Source: Mycolicibacterium litorale (GTDB lineage Bacteria; Actinomycetota; Actinomycetes; Mycobacteriales; Mycobacteriaceae). From it: a stretch of 64,000 bases of DNA. Each line of letters begins with the position of its first letter. The stretch's first letter is position 1. The notes under the pieces are model-generated. The model saw only the letters and a program-made list of their open reading frames with translations, was not told where the DNA came from and did no database searches. Position numbers and translations under genes: made by a program. Shown here one piece after another: positions 45,097 through 54,739 of the stretch. Where the stretch lies: positions 4,464,001 to 4,528,000 of the forward strand of contig NZ_AP023287.1 in assembly GCF_014218295.1 (NCBI RefSeq), given 5' to 3'.

Positions 45097-45126
45097 ACAT
45101 CTGTCAACTAAACAACATCTGTCAAC
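45097..45126. promoter_or_regulatory. Direct repeats upstream of tetR
   Basis: ACATCTGTCAAC occurs at 45097-45108 and 45115-45126 (18-bp period). On the leftward strand each copy contains TTGACA, so the element could be both operator and -35 box. Confidence 0.5.
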
Positions 45127-45354
45127 GAGTGGGGCCGCTGGCATTCGTGGAAATGCGGATGCTGCGCTGTCGGCAGCCGCCCACGCTCACCGAAGCCACC
45201 CTCAGTCAGCCACCCGAGAGCGGCACACAAGAGCCTGGGGATTTCACGGGTCCAGCACCGCGTCGCGGCGCTGTCTGCGGACGGCTTGTCGTCGAAAGCA
45301 GCACGGCTGTTCGTCTCGGGGTGCCGGGAATCTCGATCGTCAGGGCCGTAGCCG

Positions 45355-46884
45355 TCAGGCTGCTTTGTCGTCAGGTGGTGCGGGCCCGCCGGGTGCGCCG
45401 GCGTCGTCGACCGTCATTGGGGCGTCCGGTTCGGCGTCCCCGTCGGCCTCTCTGGCGTCACCCGGTTCGGCCGACGCCGCAATGTTGTTGCGGCGCGGAC
45501 ATTCTGGATCGTCGGGTGGTCGTAACAGCCGTTCGGGGCGGTGGTACTGGTTGAGCCGGGCTTGGCCGGTGTCCAATCCAGACGGCGGTATCCACTCGAC
45601 CTGGCAGTGGTCGTCCATCTGGGTGGTCCAGCCGTTGTCCTGGTGGACGCTGCGGTTGTCCGGCCCGCAGGCCAGGCCGAGTTCGTCGACGTTGGTGTTG
45701 CCGCCCTCGACCCAGTCGCTGTCCACGTGATGGGCCTGACAGCCGTAGGCGCCGACGGTGCAGCCGGGTTTGGTGCATCCACCATCACGAGCGATCAACA
45801 TGATCCGCTGCGCCGGCGATGCAATCCGCTTGCTGCGGAACAGGTCCAGCGCCGACCCGCTCGCACCGTCGAACACCGCCAGATAGTGGTTGGCATGGGC
45901 AGCCATCCGGATCACATCAGCAATCGCGACCACCGTGCCGCCACCGGTGACCCCGACCCCGGCCCGCGACTCCAGATCCTGCAGCGTGGTGCGGATGATG
46001 ACCGAGACCGGCAACCCGTTGAGCTTGCCGAGTTCACCACTCATCAGGGCGATGCGCCCCACAGCGACCATCGCGTCATGTTGACGCTGAGCCACACTGC
46101 GGTGGTCATTGTCGATCTGCGCCTGCGACGGCGTCCCCGACGTGCAGGGCTGCGGATCGTCAGGATTACACATCCCCGGTGCGGCGTACTTGGCGAAGAT
46201 CACTTCCCACACCGCCCACGCTTCGGGCGTCAACGTCGCACTCACACCGACCATCGCGTCATCGCGCTGTTTGTGCTTGGTGACGCCGCGCCTGCGGGCG
46301 CGTTCGGTGTCATCGGGCTCAGGCCCGTCCTGGTCGAGCAGAAACAACGTCCGATCGGCACTGTCCTTGAGTTCTTTGGGCCCGACACCGACTGCGGTGC
46401 GCACGAGGGTGACCTCGAACTGCTCCCGGGTTACCGCGTCCACAAACCCCGGCAATTTGTCGACCGCCTTGCGGATGACCTCGACATGCTCACCATTGAT
46501 CAGCCCAAGGGCCTGAGCGGCGGCGGTGGCGGGCAACTCCGGCGGCAGGGCGGGCCCGGTCAACGCCTGCCGCGGCGCCAACACCGCCGCTTCGGTCAGC
46601 CGCCGGTTGGCCTCGGAAGTGGAGATCCGCCACCGGACCGAGAGCACCTCTCTCCACGATTTTGCGCCCATATCCTTCGGCGTCGCCTCAGCCTGCAACC
46701 GGGCGAGCATGCGGTGGCTCATCGTGGGCAGCTGGCACCACAGGGTCTCGAGCTCGTCAAGGGCGGCAACGAGTTCCGGCCGGTCCAGCAGCGTGACATC
46801 ACAGGAAGCCACCTCGTCGAAGGCGGCACGCAGCGCGCTCACCGCATCCCGCAAGGCCTCACCCGACATACTTCGAACATACAT
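45355..46884 (-). CDS. 13E12-repeat family HNH endonuclease domain protein (DUF222)
   Basis: 509 residues. DUF222 (about 20-330) is followed by an HNH domain with 'GCTKPGCTVGAYGCQAHHVD' and 'LGLACGPDN'; both zinc Cys pairs and the HH are intact. This is the REP13E12-type family that is multicopy in mycobacterial genomes and whose 3' ends serve as phage attachment sites in M. tuberculosis. The biological role is unknown. The start is ATG 46884 or ATG 46869. Confidence 0.92.
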   Translation of the reverse strand: MYVRSMSGEALRDAVSALRAAFDEVASCDVTLLDRPELVAALDELETLWCQLPTMSHRMLARLQAEATPKDMGAKSWREVLSVRWRISTSEANRRLTEAAVLAPRQALTGPALPPELPATAAAQALGLINGEHVEVIRKAVDKLPGFVDAVTREQFEVTLVRTAVGVGPKELKDSADRTLFLLDQDGPEPDDTERARRRGVTKHKQRDDAMVGVSATLTPEAWAVWEVIFAKYAAPGMCNPDDPQPCTSGTPSQAQIDNDHRSVAQRQHDAMVAVGRIALMSGELGKLNGLPVSVIIRTTLQDLESRAGVGVTGGGTVVAIADVIRMAAHANHYLAVFDGASGSALDLFRSKRIASPAQRIMLIARDGGCTKPGCTVGAYGCQAHHVDSDWVEGGNTNVDELGLACGPDNRSVHQDNGWTTQMDDHCQVEWIPPSGLDTGQARLNQYHRPERLLRPPDDPECPRRNNIAASAEPGDAREADGDAEPDAPMTVDDAGAPGGPAPPDDKAA

Positions 46885-46924
46885 TCGACCACCGACAAAT
46901 CCACTGGCTCGTCGGCCCGTGCCG

Positions 46925-49225
46925 CTACTCCCACACCACCTCGTCGGGCGATTTGTCGGGTCGCAGACCGCGCCACGACGGCTGCCGCAGCCGGCCGTCG
47001 CCGGTGCGCTCGCTGTAGCGCACCTCCCCCACGAGCTCCGGCCGCACGAACGTCACCCCCTTGGCGTCCTGCGTGGGAAGCCTTGTCGCGAAGGGTGATT
47101 CCTGCGTGTGCAACGGTTTGAGGATCGCCTTGAGGTTGGCCAGATCCTTCTCGGTGAAGCCGGTACCGACCCTGCCGACGAACTGTAACCCGTCATCGCC
47201 CGGGATGCCGAGAACCAGTGCACCGATCCCGCTGCTGCGGCCGCCGTTGCCTTCCCGCCAGCCGCCGATCACGACTTCCTGGGTGTTCCACAGCTTGTCC
47301 TTGATCCACGCCGACGACCGCCGCCCCGGCTGGTAGGTCGAATCCCACTTCTTGGCGACCACACCCTCCCACTTGCGCTCGCGGGCATGTTCGAGCGCTT
47401 CGGGTCCGTCACCGTCGAGCAGGGGTGGCACGATGATACCCCCGCCAGAAGCCAACGTCTCCAACAGTTTCCGGCGGTCACGGTACTTCGCCTTGAGCAG
47501 CCAGCGGCCGTCGAGGCGCAGGATGTCGAACGCCCAGAACTCCACGCGCGTGGAGCGCGCCCGGTTCTGCATCTCTCCGAAACTGGGCACACCGCGCTCG
47601 TCGAGCGCGACGACCTCGCCGTCGAGCACCACGTGATGATCGGCGAGGTCGGCTGCCAGCGCGCGTAATTGGGGGTACTCGGCGGTGACGTCGCGACCGC
47701 TGCGGGACCGCAGGCACAGCTTGCCGTGGTCGGCGTCGACGAGCAGCCGGTAGCCGTCCCACTTGCCTTCGAACGCCCAGTTCTTGGCGGTGTACTTCTC
47801 GACCGAGCCGTGCGTGGCCAGCATCGGCGCGAAATCCTCGAACGTCGGGTTGCCCTGATCCTTCATCCGGTGCGCCAGCCAGTTCTTGCCCTCGGTCTGG
47901 ATCAGCGCGTAGCGGCCGTCGACCTTGCTGCCGTGCAGCGTGACGATCACCTCACCGCCCTTGGCCGGACCATCGGGCGCATGGTCGTTGAACTTCTCCG
48001 TCTCGTACGTGCCGGTGTCCCAGATGATCATGTCGCCGCCGCCGTACTCGCCCTTCGGGATGGTCCCGTGGAACGTGAGGTACTCCAGCGGATGGTCCTC
48101 GGTGTGCACGGCGAGCCGGTTCTCCGCCGGGCTCTCGGGCAGGTTCTTCGGTACCGCCCAGCTGACCAGGACGCCGTCGCGTTCCAGCCGCAGGTCGTAG
48201 TGCAGCCGGCGGGCGTGGTGTTCCTGGATCACGAAGCGGTCGTTGTCGCCCTTGGTCGGCGGCCGGGGCGGCACGGGTTCGGGCGTCTTGGCCGGGTCGC
48301 GCATGCTCCGGTACTTGGTCAGCCGGTCCTCGACGGGCACCTTCTCGTCCAGGTCGGCCAGCAGATCGCCGAACTGCTCGATGCGCTCGAGCACCTCGTC
48401 GAAGCGCAGATGCCGAAGGTCGGGGTCTTCGATCTCGTCCCACGTGCGGGGGGCGGCGACGGTCGGCTCCTCGCGGCCGCGCATCGAGTACGGCGCGATC
48501 GTCGTCTTGTTGCCGTTGTTCTGGCTCCAGTCGAGGAACACCTTGCCGGCGCGAAGGCTCTTGGTCATCGTCGCGGTGACCTGCTTGGGCATGGCCTTCT
48601 CGAGCTGCTGGGCGACGCGCTTGGCCAGCACCGAGGCGCCCTGGCTGCTGATCGGCTCCTCGAGCGGGACGTAGAGGTGCAGACCCTTGCTGCCGCTGGT
48701 GAGCGGATAGGCCGTCAGACCGATGTCGGTGATCAGGTCGCGAACCTCGTGGGCGACCTGGCACAACTGGCGGAACGTGACGCCCTCGCCGGGGTCGAGG
48801 TCGAACACGATGCGGGTGGCCGGGCCGGGCGTGAGGTGGCCGGGTTCGCCTGCGCTGTCGCCCGCCCGCCCCCCGACGAACCGCCACTGCGGGACGTGCA
48901 CTTCCAGCGACGCCTGCTGCGCGATCCACGCCAGGCCCTCGCGGGTGTCGATGATCGGGTAGGTGGTCGTGCCGGACTTGTGGACGACGGTGCCGCGGGT
49001 GAGCCAGTCGGGCGCCGAACTGGCCAGCTGCTTTTCGAAGAACTCCAGCTCACCGACGCCGTTGGGCCAGCGCTTGCGGGTGACGGCGCGGCCGGCGATG
49101 TGCGGCACCATCGCTTCGGCGACGTTGACGTAATACTCGAACACCTCGGCCTTGGTGGTGCCCGTCGCCGGGTACAGCACCTTGTCCGGATTGGTCAGGC
49201 GCACCCGACCGTAGTGATCCACCAC
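46925..49225 (-). CDS. ligD: ATP-dependent DNA ligase D (NHEJ)
   Basis: 766 residues in the mycobacterial order POL-PE-LIG. The polymerase/primase domain (about 1-295) has 'IVFDLDPGEGV' and 'YPLTSGSKGLHLYVP'. The 3'-phosphoesterase domain (about 325-450) contains 'FVIQEHHARRLHYDLRLE'. The ligase domain begins 'NWAFEGKWDGYRLL', with the adenylated Lys in EGKWDG, and ends with 'VGRVGTGFTEKDL'. With Ku it seals double-strand breaks. Here ku is 9.9 kb away instead of adjacent. Confidence 0.97.
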   Translation of the reverse strand: MVDHYGRVRLTNPDKVLYPATGTTKAEVFEYYVNVAEAMVPHIAGRAVTRKRWPNGVGELEFFEKQLASSAPDWLTRGTVVHKSGTTTYPIIDTREGLAWIAQQASLEVHVPQWRFVGGRAGDSAGEPGHLTPGPATRIVFDLDPGEGVTFRQLCQVAHEVRDLITDIGLTAYPLTSGSKGLHLYVPLEEPISSQGASVLAKRVAQQLEKAMPKQVTATMTKSLRAGKVFLDWSQNNGNKTTIAPYSMRGREEPTVAAPRTWDEIEDPDLRHLRFDEVLERIEQFGDLLADLDEKVPVEDRLTKYRSMRDPAKTPEPVPPRPPTKGDNDRFVIQEHHARRLHYDLRLERDGVLVSWAVPKNLPESPAENRLAVHTEDHPLEYLTFHGTIPKGEYGGGDMIIWDTGTYETEKFNDHAPDGPAKGGEVIVTLHGSKVDGRYALIQTEGKNWLAHRMKDQGNPTFEDFAPMLATHGSVEKYTAKNWAFEGKWDGYRLLVDADHGKLCLRSRSGRDVTAEYPQLRALAADLADHHVVLDGEVVALDERGVPSFGEMQNRARSTRVEFWAFDILRLDGRWLLKAKYRDRRKLLETLASGGGIIVPPLLDGDGPEALEHARERKWEGVVAKKWDSTYQPGRRSSAWIKDKLWNTQEVVIGGWREGNGGRSSGIGALVLGIPGDDGLQFVGRVGTGFTEKDLANLKAILKPLHTQESPFATRLPTQDAKGVTFVRPELVGEVRYSERTGDGRLRQPSWRGLRPDKSPDEVVWE

Positions 49226-49274
49226 CTCACGGTATTACCCGTTTCGCGTCGTCAGCATCGTCGCCACTTTCGTA

Positions 49275-49314
49275 ACGTGGTGGCGGACACCCGGCCGAAG
49301 AATCGCCACCACGT
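49275..49314 (-). terminator. Hairpin ending the polyol ABC operon
   Basis: ACGTGGTGGCG (49275-49285) pairs perfectly with CGCCACCACGT (49304-49314) around an 18-base loop. It lies between the last ABC gene and ligD and has no U-tract. Confidence 0.7.
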
Positions 49315-49338
49315 GGGGACGGCGCCCAGCCTCGCGCC

Positions 49339-50421
49339 CTACTCGATCCGCTCCCCCGTCTCCGGGTGGAACAGATGCACCACACCCTCGGGCGACTTAC
49401 GCAGTTCGACGGTGTCGGCGAGCCGGACCGGCGTCCGCGACAGCGAGCGCGCGACCAGTTCGATGTCGGGCGCCGCGTGTGCGTAGAGGTACGTCTCGCT
49501 GCCGAGATCCTCGACCAGGTCGATGACGACGTCGATGCCCCCGGAATCCGACACCATCAGGTGTTCCGGCCGGATGCCCACGGTCACCTCCGACAGGCCG
49601 GCCTCGTGCAGCCGGGTCAGCTGGTCGCGTTCGAGGGCCAGCGAGGAATCCTCGCCGATCTTCACCCCGCTCGACGTGATGGGCGCCGTCAGCAGGTTCA
49701 TCGCCGGTGATCCGATGAACCCGGCGACGAACGCGTTGGCCGGGCGGTCGTAGAGATCGCTGGGCGAGGCGAACTGCTGCAGTTTGCCGTTGCGCAGCAC
49801 CGCAACCCGATCGCCCATCGTCATTGCCTCCACCTGGTCGTGGGTGACGTACACGGTGGTGGTGCCCAGCCGCCGCTGCAGCGCGGCGATCTGCGTGCGG
49901 GTCTGCACACGCAGTTTGGCGTCGAGATTGGAGAGCGGCTCGTCCATGCAGAACACCTGCGGCTCACGCACGATCGCCCGCCCCATCGCCACCCGCTGGC
50001 GCTGCCCGCCCGACAGCTTGGCGGGTTTGCGGTCCAGGAAGTCGGTGAGGTCGAGCAGTTTCGCCGCCTCTTCGACCTTGCGGCGCCGCTCGTCGGCCGG
50101 CACACCGCGCAGTTTCAGCGCGAAGCCCATGTTCTCGGCGACCGTCTTGTTCGGATACAGCGCGTAGTTCTGGAACACCATCGCGATGTCGCGGTCCTTC
50201 GACGGCACGCCGCGCATGTTGCGGCCACCGATCTCGATGTCGCCCTCGTCGATGTCCTCGAGACCGGCGAGCATGCGCAGTGCCGTGCTCTTGCCGGAGC
50301 CCGACGGCCCGACGAGCACCACGAACTCCCCGTCGGCGATGTCGAGGTTGAGCGAGTCGACCGCCAGTTTGTCGGAGCCCTCGTAGATGCACGAGGCGTT
50401 CTTGTAAGCGATTGTCGCCAT
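49339..50421 (-). CDS. Sugar/polyol ABC transporter ATPase (MalK/UgpC type)
   Basis: 360 residues. Walker A is GPSGSGKST, the signature is 'LSGGQRQRVAMGRA' and Walker B is 'VFCMDEPLSNLDA'; the H-loop is in 'VYVTHDQVEAM'. The C-terminal TOBE region (about 245-360) is of the MalK class. It energises the two permeases encoded upstream. It is the last gene of the leftward operon (binding protein, permease, permease, ATPase). Confidence 0.96.
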   Translation of the reverse strand: MATIAYKNASCIYEGSDKLAVDSLNLDIADGEFVVLVGPSGSGKSTALRMLAGLEDIDEGDIEIGGRNMRGVPSKDRDIAMVFQNYALYPNKTVAENMGFALKLRGVPADERRRKVEEAAKLLDLTDFLDRKPAKLSGGQRQRVAMGRAIVREPQVFCMDEPLSNLDAKLRVQTRTQIAALQRRLGTTTVYVTHDQVEAMTMGDRVAVLRNGKLQQFASPSDLYDRPANAFVAGFIGSPAMNLLTAPITSSGVKIGEDSSLALERDQLTRLHEAGLSEVTVGIRPEHLMVSDSGGIDVVIDLVEDLGSETYLYAHAAPDIELVARSLSRTPVRLADTVELRKSPEGVVHLFHPETGERIE

Positions 50422-50434
50422 TGACAGTTCCTAT

Positions 50435-51283
50435 CTACTTGATGGCGCCGAAGGACAGTCCACGAACCAGCTTGTTCTGGGCGACCCAACCCGCCAGAAC
50501 CACCGGCAGCGCGGCCAGCGTCGCCGCCGCGCACAGCTTGGCCCAGTACAGGCCCTCCCCCGCGATGAAGCCGACCAGGAAGACCGGCATGGTCTGCGCC
50601 TGCACCGCGGTGAGGCTGACCGCGAAGAAGAACTCGTTCCACGCGAAGATCACGCAGATCAGCGCGGTCGCGGCGATCCCGGGTGACACCAGCGGCAGGA
50701 TGACCTCGCGCGCCGAGCGCCAGGTGCTGGCACCGTCGAGGCTGGCCGCCTCGAGCAGTTCACCGGGCACCTCGAGGAAGAACGACCGCATCATCCACAC
50801 CGCCACCGGCAGGTTCATCGCCGTGTAGAGGATGATCAGCGCCCAGATGTTGTCCAGCAGACCGATGTTCGAGACGATCACGTACAGCGGGATGATCACC
50901 GCGACCACCGGCAGCATCTTGGTGCTCATGAAGAAGAACAGCGCGTCGGAGGTCTTTCGTACCGGACGCAGCGACAGCGCGAACGCCGCGGGGATGCCCA
51001 GCAGCAGCACCAGGACCGTCGACACCGTGGTGGCGAACAGCGAGTTCAGCAGCCCGGTCCCGATGCCCTGGTCGAAGACCGCACGGAACTCGTCGAGGGT
51101 CGGGCTGAAGATGAACTTCGGTGTGGTGGTGTAGGCGTCGACCTCCTGCTTGAACGCCGTCAGCACCATCCAGAACACCGGGAACACGAACCCCAGGCCG
51201 ACGAGCCAGGCCACGACACCCCACGGGTCGAACTTGCGGCGCTTCGCGGTGGCCGTACCGGAACCCGTTGTGGCAGTGATCAT
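50435..51283 (-). CDS. Polyol ABC transporter permease (MalG type)
   Basis: 282 residues with six TM helices. The EAA loop 'EAASLDGASTWRSAREVILPL' (a single loop) docks the ATPase. ATG 51283 overlaps the upstream permease stop (ATGA). The C-terminus ends 'KLVRGLSFGAIK', typical for MalG-like subunits. Confidence 0.95.
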   Translation of the reverse strand: MITATTGSGTATAKRRKFDPWGVVAWLVGLGFVFPVFWMVLTAFKQEVDAYTTTPKFIFSPTLDEFRAVFDQGIGTGLLNSLFATTVSTVLVLLLGIPAAFALSLRPVRKTSDALFFFMSTKMLPVVAVIIPLYVIVSNIGLLDNIWALIILYTAMNLPVAVWMMRSFFLEVPGELLEAASLDGASTWRSAREVILPLVSPGIAATALICVIFAWNEFFFAVSLTAVQAQTMPVFLVGFIAGEGLYWAKLCAAATLAALPVVLAGWVAQNKLVRGLSFGAIK

Positions 51284-52236
51284 CACGCAGCCTCCTCTTT
51301 GCCGGTGAAGGATTTGAAGATCAGTCTCAGCGCGAAGCTGGCGATGATCATCGTGAAGATCACGACGACGACGCCCATCGCGGCGGCCTGGCCGATGTCG
51401 AAGCCGAGGAAGGCGCGCTGATAGATGTAGAACGGCAGGTTCGCACTGGCCGTACCGGGTCCGCCCTGGGTCATCATGTAGATCTGGTCGAAGGTGTTGA
51501 CCAGATAGATCGCCCCGAGCACCGTGCCCAGTTCGATGAATCGCCGAAGGTGCGGCAGCGTCAGCTCGCGGAAGAGCTGGAACGCTCCGGCACCGTCGAC
51601 TCGACCGGCCTCCAGGATGTCTCGGGGCATCGACTGGAGGCCGGCGAGGATCAGTAGCATCATGAACGGGGTCCACTGCCAGACCAGGGCGAGGATGACC
51701 GACGACAGCGGGAAGCGGCTGACGAAGTCGATCCCCTCACCGGGCAGGATCCAGTTGATGATGCCGAACACCGGGTCGAGCATCGCCGTCTTCCACATCA
51801 GCGCCCCCGCAACGGGTGTGACGAGGAACGGCGTGATCAGCAGCGTGCGAACCACACCGCGGCCGAGGAACGCGCGGTCGAGCAGCAGTGCCAGCAGCAG
51901 GCCCAGCACCACCGAGATCAGCACCGTGGCGACGATGATCACGACGGTGTTGAGCGCGACCTGCCAGAACGTGCCGTCGGCGACGACGTCGATGTAGTTC
52001 TGCAGGCCCACGAACTCACGGGACCCGGGCCGCACCAGGTTCCACGACAGTGTCGAGTAGTAGAGCGTGAACAGGAACGGGATCTGCGTCACCAGGATCA
52101 TGAAGATCAGCGCGGGCAGCAGCGGCCCCCGCCTGCGCCAGCCCTCCGCGCGGGACACGCCCTTGTCCTGGGCGCTCTTGATCCGCGCGACGTGTTCGGA
52201 CTCCGAGTCCCGGACGTCGGTGGCCAATGTGGTCAT
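51283..52236 (-). CDS. Polyol ABC transporter permease (MalF type)
   Basis: 317 residues, six TM helices and an EAA loop 'ILEAGRVDGAGAFQLFREL'. ATG 52236 overlaps the binding protein's stop by 4 bases. The N-terminus is a charged cytoplasmic segment of about 38 residues. Confidence 0.95.
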   Translation of the reverse strand: MTTLATDVRDSESEHVARIKSAQDKGVSRAEGWRRRGPLLPALIFMILVTQIPFLFTLYYSTLSWNLVRPGSREFVGLQNYIDVVADGTFWQVALNTVVIIVATVLISVVLGLLLALLLDRAFLGRGVVRTLLITPFLVTPVAGALMWKTAMLDPVFGIINWILPGEGIDFVSRFPLSSVILALVWQWTPFMMLLILAGLQSMPRDILEAGRVDGAGAFQLFRELTLPHLRRFIELGTVLGAIYLVNTFDQIYMMTQGGPGTASANLPFYIYQRAFLGFDIGQAAAMGVVVVIFTMIIASFALRLIFKSFTGKEEAA

Positions 52237-53585
52237 GACTTCTCCTGGTAGGTCCGGCCGACGATCTCGGCGTACCGCTGTGACTGCTCGAGCGCCTCGG
52301 CGACTGTCTTCTGCCCGGCGATCGCGGCGCTGATCTGCTGGCTGACCCGGGTGCCGAGATCCTGGAACTCCGGGATGGCGAGGAATTGGATCCCGGTGTA
52401 GGGCACCGGCTTCACCGTCGGTTTGAGCGGGTCGGCGCCTTCGATGGAGTCGAGCGTGGCCTGCCCGAACGCCTTCGACGCCTCCTGGTACTCGGGGATC
52501 TGGTAGGTCGACAGGCGGCTGCCGGGCGGCACCCGCGCCCATCCCAGTTCCTCACCGACGAGCCTGATGTAGTTCTTGTCGGTCATCCACGAGATGAACT
52601 TCCACGCGGAGTCCTTCTTGTCACTGCTCTGCGGGATGCCGAGCGCCCAGGTGTAGAGCCAGCCGGAGTTGGGCTTCTCCACCATCGGGGCCATGGCGTA
52701 TCCCACCTTGCCGACGACGGTGGACGACTCCGGGTCCTCGAGCACCGACACCGCCGAGGTCGCGTCGTACCACATGGCGGTGCGACCCTGCCCGAACTGC
52801 GTGGCGCACTCCCCGAATCCGCTTGCAGCGGCGCCGGGTTCGCCCACCTTAGTGACGGTGTCGACGTAGAACTGGACGGCCCGCTGCACCTCGGGGCTGG
52901 TCAGCTGGGCGTTCCAGTTCTCGTCGAACCAGCGTCCGCCGAAGGTGTTGATGACGGTGTCCAGCGGTGCCAGCACCTCCCCCCAGCCGGGCTTGCCGCG
53001 CAGGCAGATGCCCACCATGTCGGGGCCGTCCAGCCTGGCGGCCGCGTCGGCGACCTGCTGCCAGGTCGGGGTACGCGGCATCGTGATGCCGGCCTGCTCG
53101 AACAGGTCCTTGCGGTACATCAGGAACGACGATTCGCCGTAGAAGGGAACCGCGTACATGTCGCCCTCATAGGACAGCGACTCGCGCAGGGACGGGAAGA
53201 AGTCGTTCTCGTCGTACCCCGGTGTCTGGCGGGTGTAGTCGGAGAGGTTGACCAGCCAGCCGTTCTCGGCCCACTGCGGCGTCTCGTAGTTGCTGATCAT
53301 GACGACGTCGAACTCGCCGCCGCCCATCGCGGTCGAGGCGGTGATCTTCGCGCGGGCCTGGTTCTCCGACAGCGTGACGAACCGCAGTTTGATGTCGGGG
53401 TTGGCCTCCTCGAACCTCGAGGACAGTTCGCGGGCGTCGGTCATCTGGGAGTTGGAGACCATCGCGATGGTGACGGTCTGGTCGGTCGCGCCGAGGGTGC
53501 CGGCGCCGGCGCAGCCGGCCGTGAACACCAGCCCGACGGCGGCCAGACCTCCCGCCAGCCGGCGCATCGTTGTCAGTGCTTTCAC
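52233..53585 (-). CDS. Polyol ABC transporter substrate-binding lipoprotein
   Basis: 450 residues. The signal sequence ends in lipobox 'VFTAGC' (Cys about residue 25), so it is anchored to the outer face of the membrane. The mature part is the MalE/cluster-B fold ('VNLSDYTRQTPG', 'YGESSFLMYRKDLFEQAG', 'GRTAMWYDATSAV'). GTG 53585 starts 3 bases after the regulator's stop. The adjacent polyol dehydrogenase gene implies a sugar alcohol ligand (inference). Confidence 0.94.
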   Translation of the reverse strand: MKALTTMRRLAGGLAAVGLVFTAGCAGAGTLGATDQTVTIAMVSNSQMTDARELSSRFEEANPDIKLRFVTLSENQARAKITASTAMGGGEFDVVMISNYETPQWAENGWLVNLSDYTRQTPGYDENDFFPSLRESLSYEGDMYAVPFYGESSFLMYRKDLFEQAGITMPRTPTWQQVADAAARLDGPDMVGICLRGKPGWGEVLAPLDTVINTFGGRWFDENWNAQLTSPEVQRAVQFYVDTVTKVGEPGAAASGFGECATQFGQGRTAMWYDATSAVSVLEDPESSTVVGKVGYAMAPMVEKPNSGWLYTWALGIPQSSDKKDSAWKFISWMTDKNYIRLVGEELGWARVPPGSRLSTYQIPEYQEASKAFGQATLDSIEGADPLKPTVKPVPYTGIQFLAIPEFQDLGTRVSQQISAAIAGQKTVAEALEQSQRYAEIVGRTYQEKS

Positions 53586-53587
53586 CG

Positions 53588-54607
53588 TCACCCCTTTCCG
53601 TGGTCGAGAAGCCAACGGGCACAGTCGACGTCGCAGACCAGCAGCCGCGCCAGCCCGCCCCGAAGGGCGGCCAGGGTGGCGCGGTGTTTGGTCGCCCCGC
53701 TGGCGATGAGGATCGATTTCTCGCAGGCCCGGATGTCTTCGAGCGGTACCGACACCGCGCGCTGCTGCAGTTCGGTGTCGACGGGCCTGCCGTGGTCGTC
53801 GAAGAACCGGCCGCCGATCTCACCGACGGCGCCGGCGGCGATCTGTTCGTCGAGCGTCCGCGTGTCGAGGTAGCTGCCTTCGAACAGTGTGGTCGACGTC
53901 GAAACCGCACCGACCCCGAACAACATCACGTCGGCGCGCCGCCCGGCCTCGAGCGTGCGGGAAATGACGGAATCCGAACGCATGGACGCGACTGTGGAGG
54001 GATCGGCGTACAGGGGCGCGGGCAGTCGAATGGTGTTGGCACGCAAGACGTCCGCGCACCGGCTGAGGATCAGCTCCACACCGGACTGATAGGCGGCGCT
54101 GGACATGGCGCCGTCGAGTTGGACGACCGCGCGGCACGTCGCCACCCCCGGGGTGAGCGCGTTCGCCACGGCCACCTGCTCGGGCCCCCACGTGAAGCCG
54201 AGGACGTCGTCGGGCGCCAGCCTTCGCATCAGCAGTGCGGCGGCGGCGCGGCCGAGATTGGCGAACGTGGCGGGCCGCCCGGGTGCGCCGACGTCGACAC
54301 CGTGGCCCGCCACCACCACCTCGGTGAGGCCGAATCGCGTTTCGAGTTCGCGTTCCTCGTCGGCGTGCAGATCGTCGCGCAGATCGGGCGGCACCACGAT
54401 GTCGATGCGCACCAGGCCCCGGGCCTTCGCGCGGGCGACGAGCCGGCCGGCTGTCGGACGCGAAACACCCAGCCGCGCCGCGATCTCCGCCTGGGTCAAG
54501 CCGTCGAGGTAGTAGAGCGTCGCCGCCCGCAGCGCCAGGCGCAGGTCTTCCGGTGAGCGTTGGGGCGCCTGCCCGTTCGCCGCGGAAGTCGACGCCGGTG
54601 TGACCAC
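53588..54607 (-). CDS. SorC/DeoR-type regulator of the polyol cluster
   Basis: About 339 residues. The HTH ('YYLDGLTQAEIAARLGVSRP') lies near the N-terminus and a SorC sugar-binding domain follows ('VLGFTWGPEQVAVANAL', 'LFGVGAVSTSTTLFEGSYL', 'GEIGGRFFDDHGRPV'). ATG 54640 is in frame but lies inside the palindromic operator. GTG 54607, after GGAGAGG and GGGCAGGG, is the more likely start. It is the first gene of the leftward transport operon and should control both divergent units, released by a phosphorylated or free polyol. Confidence 0.92.
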   Translation of the reverse strand: MVTPASTSAANGQAPQRSPEDLRLALRAATLYYLDGLTQAEIAARLGVSRPTAGRLVARAKARGLVRIDIVVPPDLRDDLHADEERELETRFGLTEVVVAGHGVDVGAPGRPATFANLGRAAAALLMRRLAPDDVLGFTWGPEQVAVANALTPGVATCRAVVQLDGAMSSAAYQSGVELILSRCADVLRANTIRLPAPLYADPSTVASMRSDSVISRTLEAGRRADVMLFGVGAVSTSTTLFEGSYLDTRTLDEQIAAGAVGEIGGRFFDDHGRPVDTELQQRAVSVPLEDIRACEKSILIASGATKHRATLAALRGGLARLLVCDVDCARWLLDHGKG

Positions 54608-54633
54608 GCCCTGCCCACCTCTCCGTGGAACCG

Positions 54634-54684
54634 TGAGCATATGCTCATGGGTGCGAGTAGATGCTCACCAAGCTAACATGCTCG
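54634..54684. promoter_or_regulatory. SorC operator array
   Basis: TGAGCATATGCTCA (54634-54647) is a perfect 14-bp palindrome. An imperfect copy lies at 54654-54667 (right half ATGCTCA intact) and a half-site ATGCTCG at 54678-54684. All lie in the divergent gap between the regulator/ABC operon and the polyol dehydrogenase gene. Confidence 0.75.
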
Positions 54685-54739
54685 ATGTGACGCAGACAAC
54701 ACTTTCGGCCCCGATACCTCCAGAGACGATGGTGACGAC

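Noticed and set aside
45355..46884. The HNH gene as a phage or CRISPR-associated nuclease
   Set aside because: DUF222 plus the HNH pattern identify the chromosomal 13E12 family; no phage or cas genes are adjacent.
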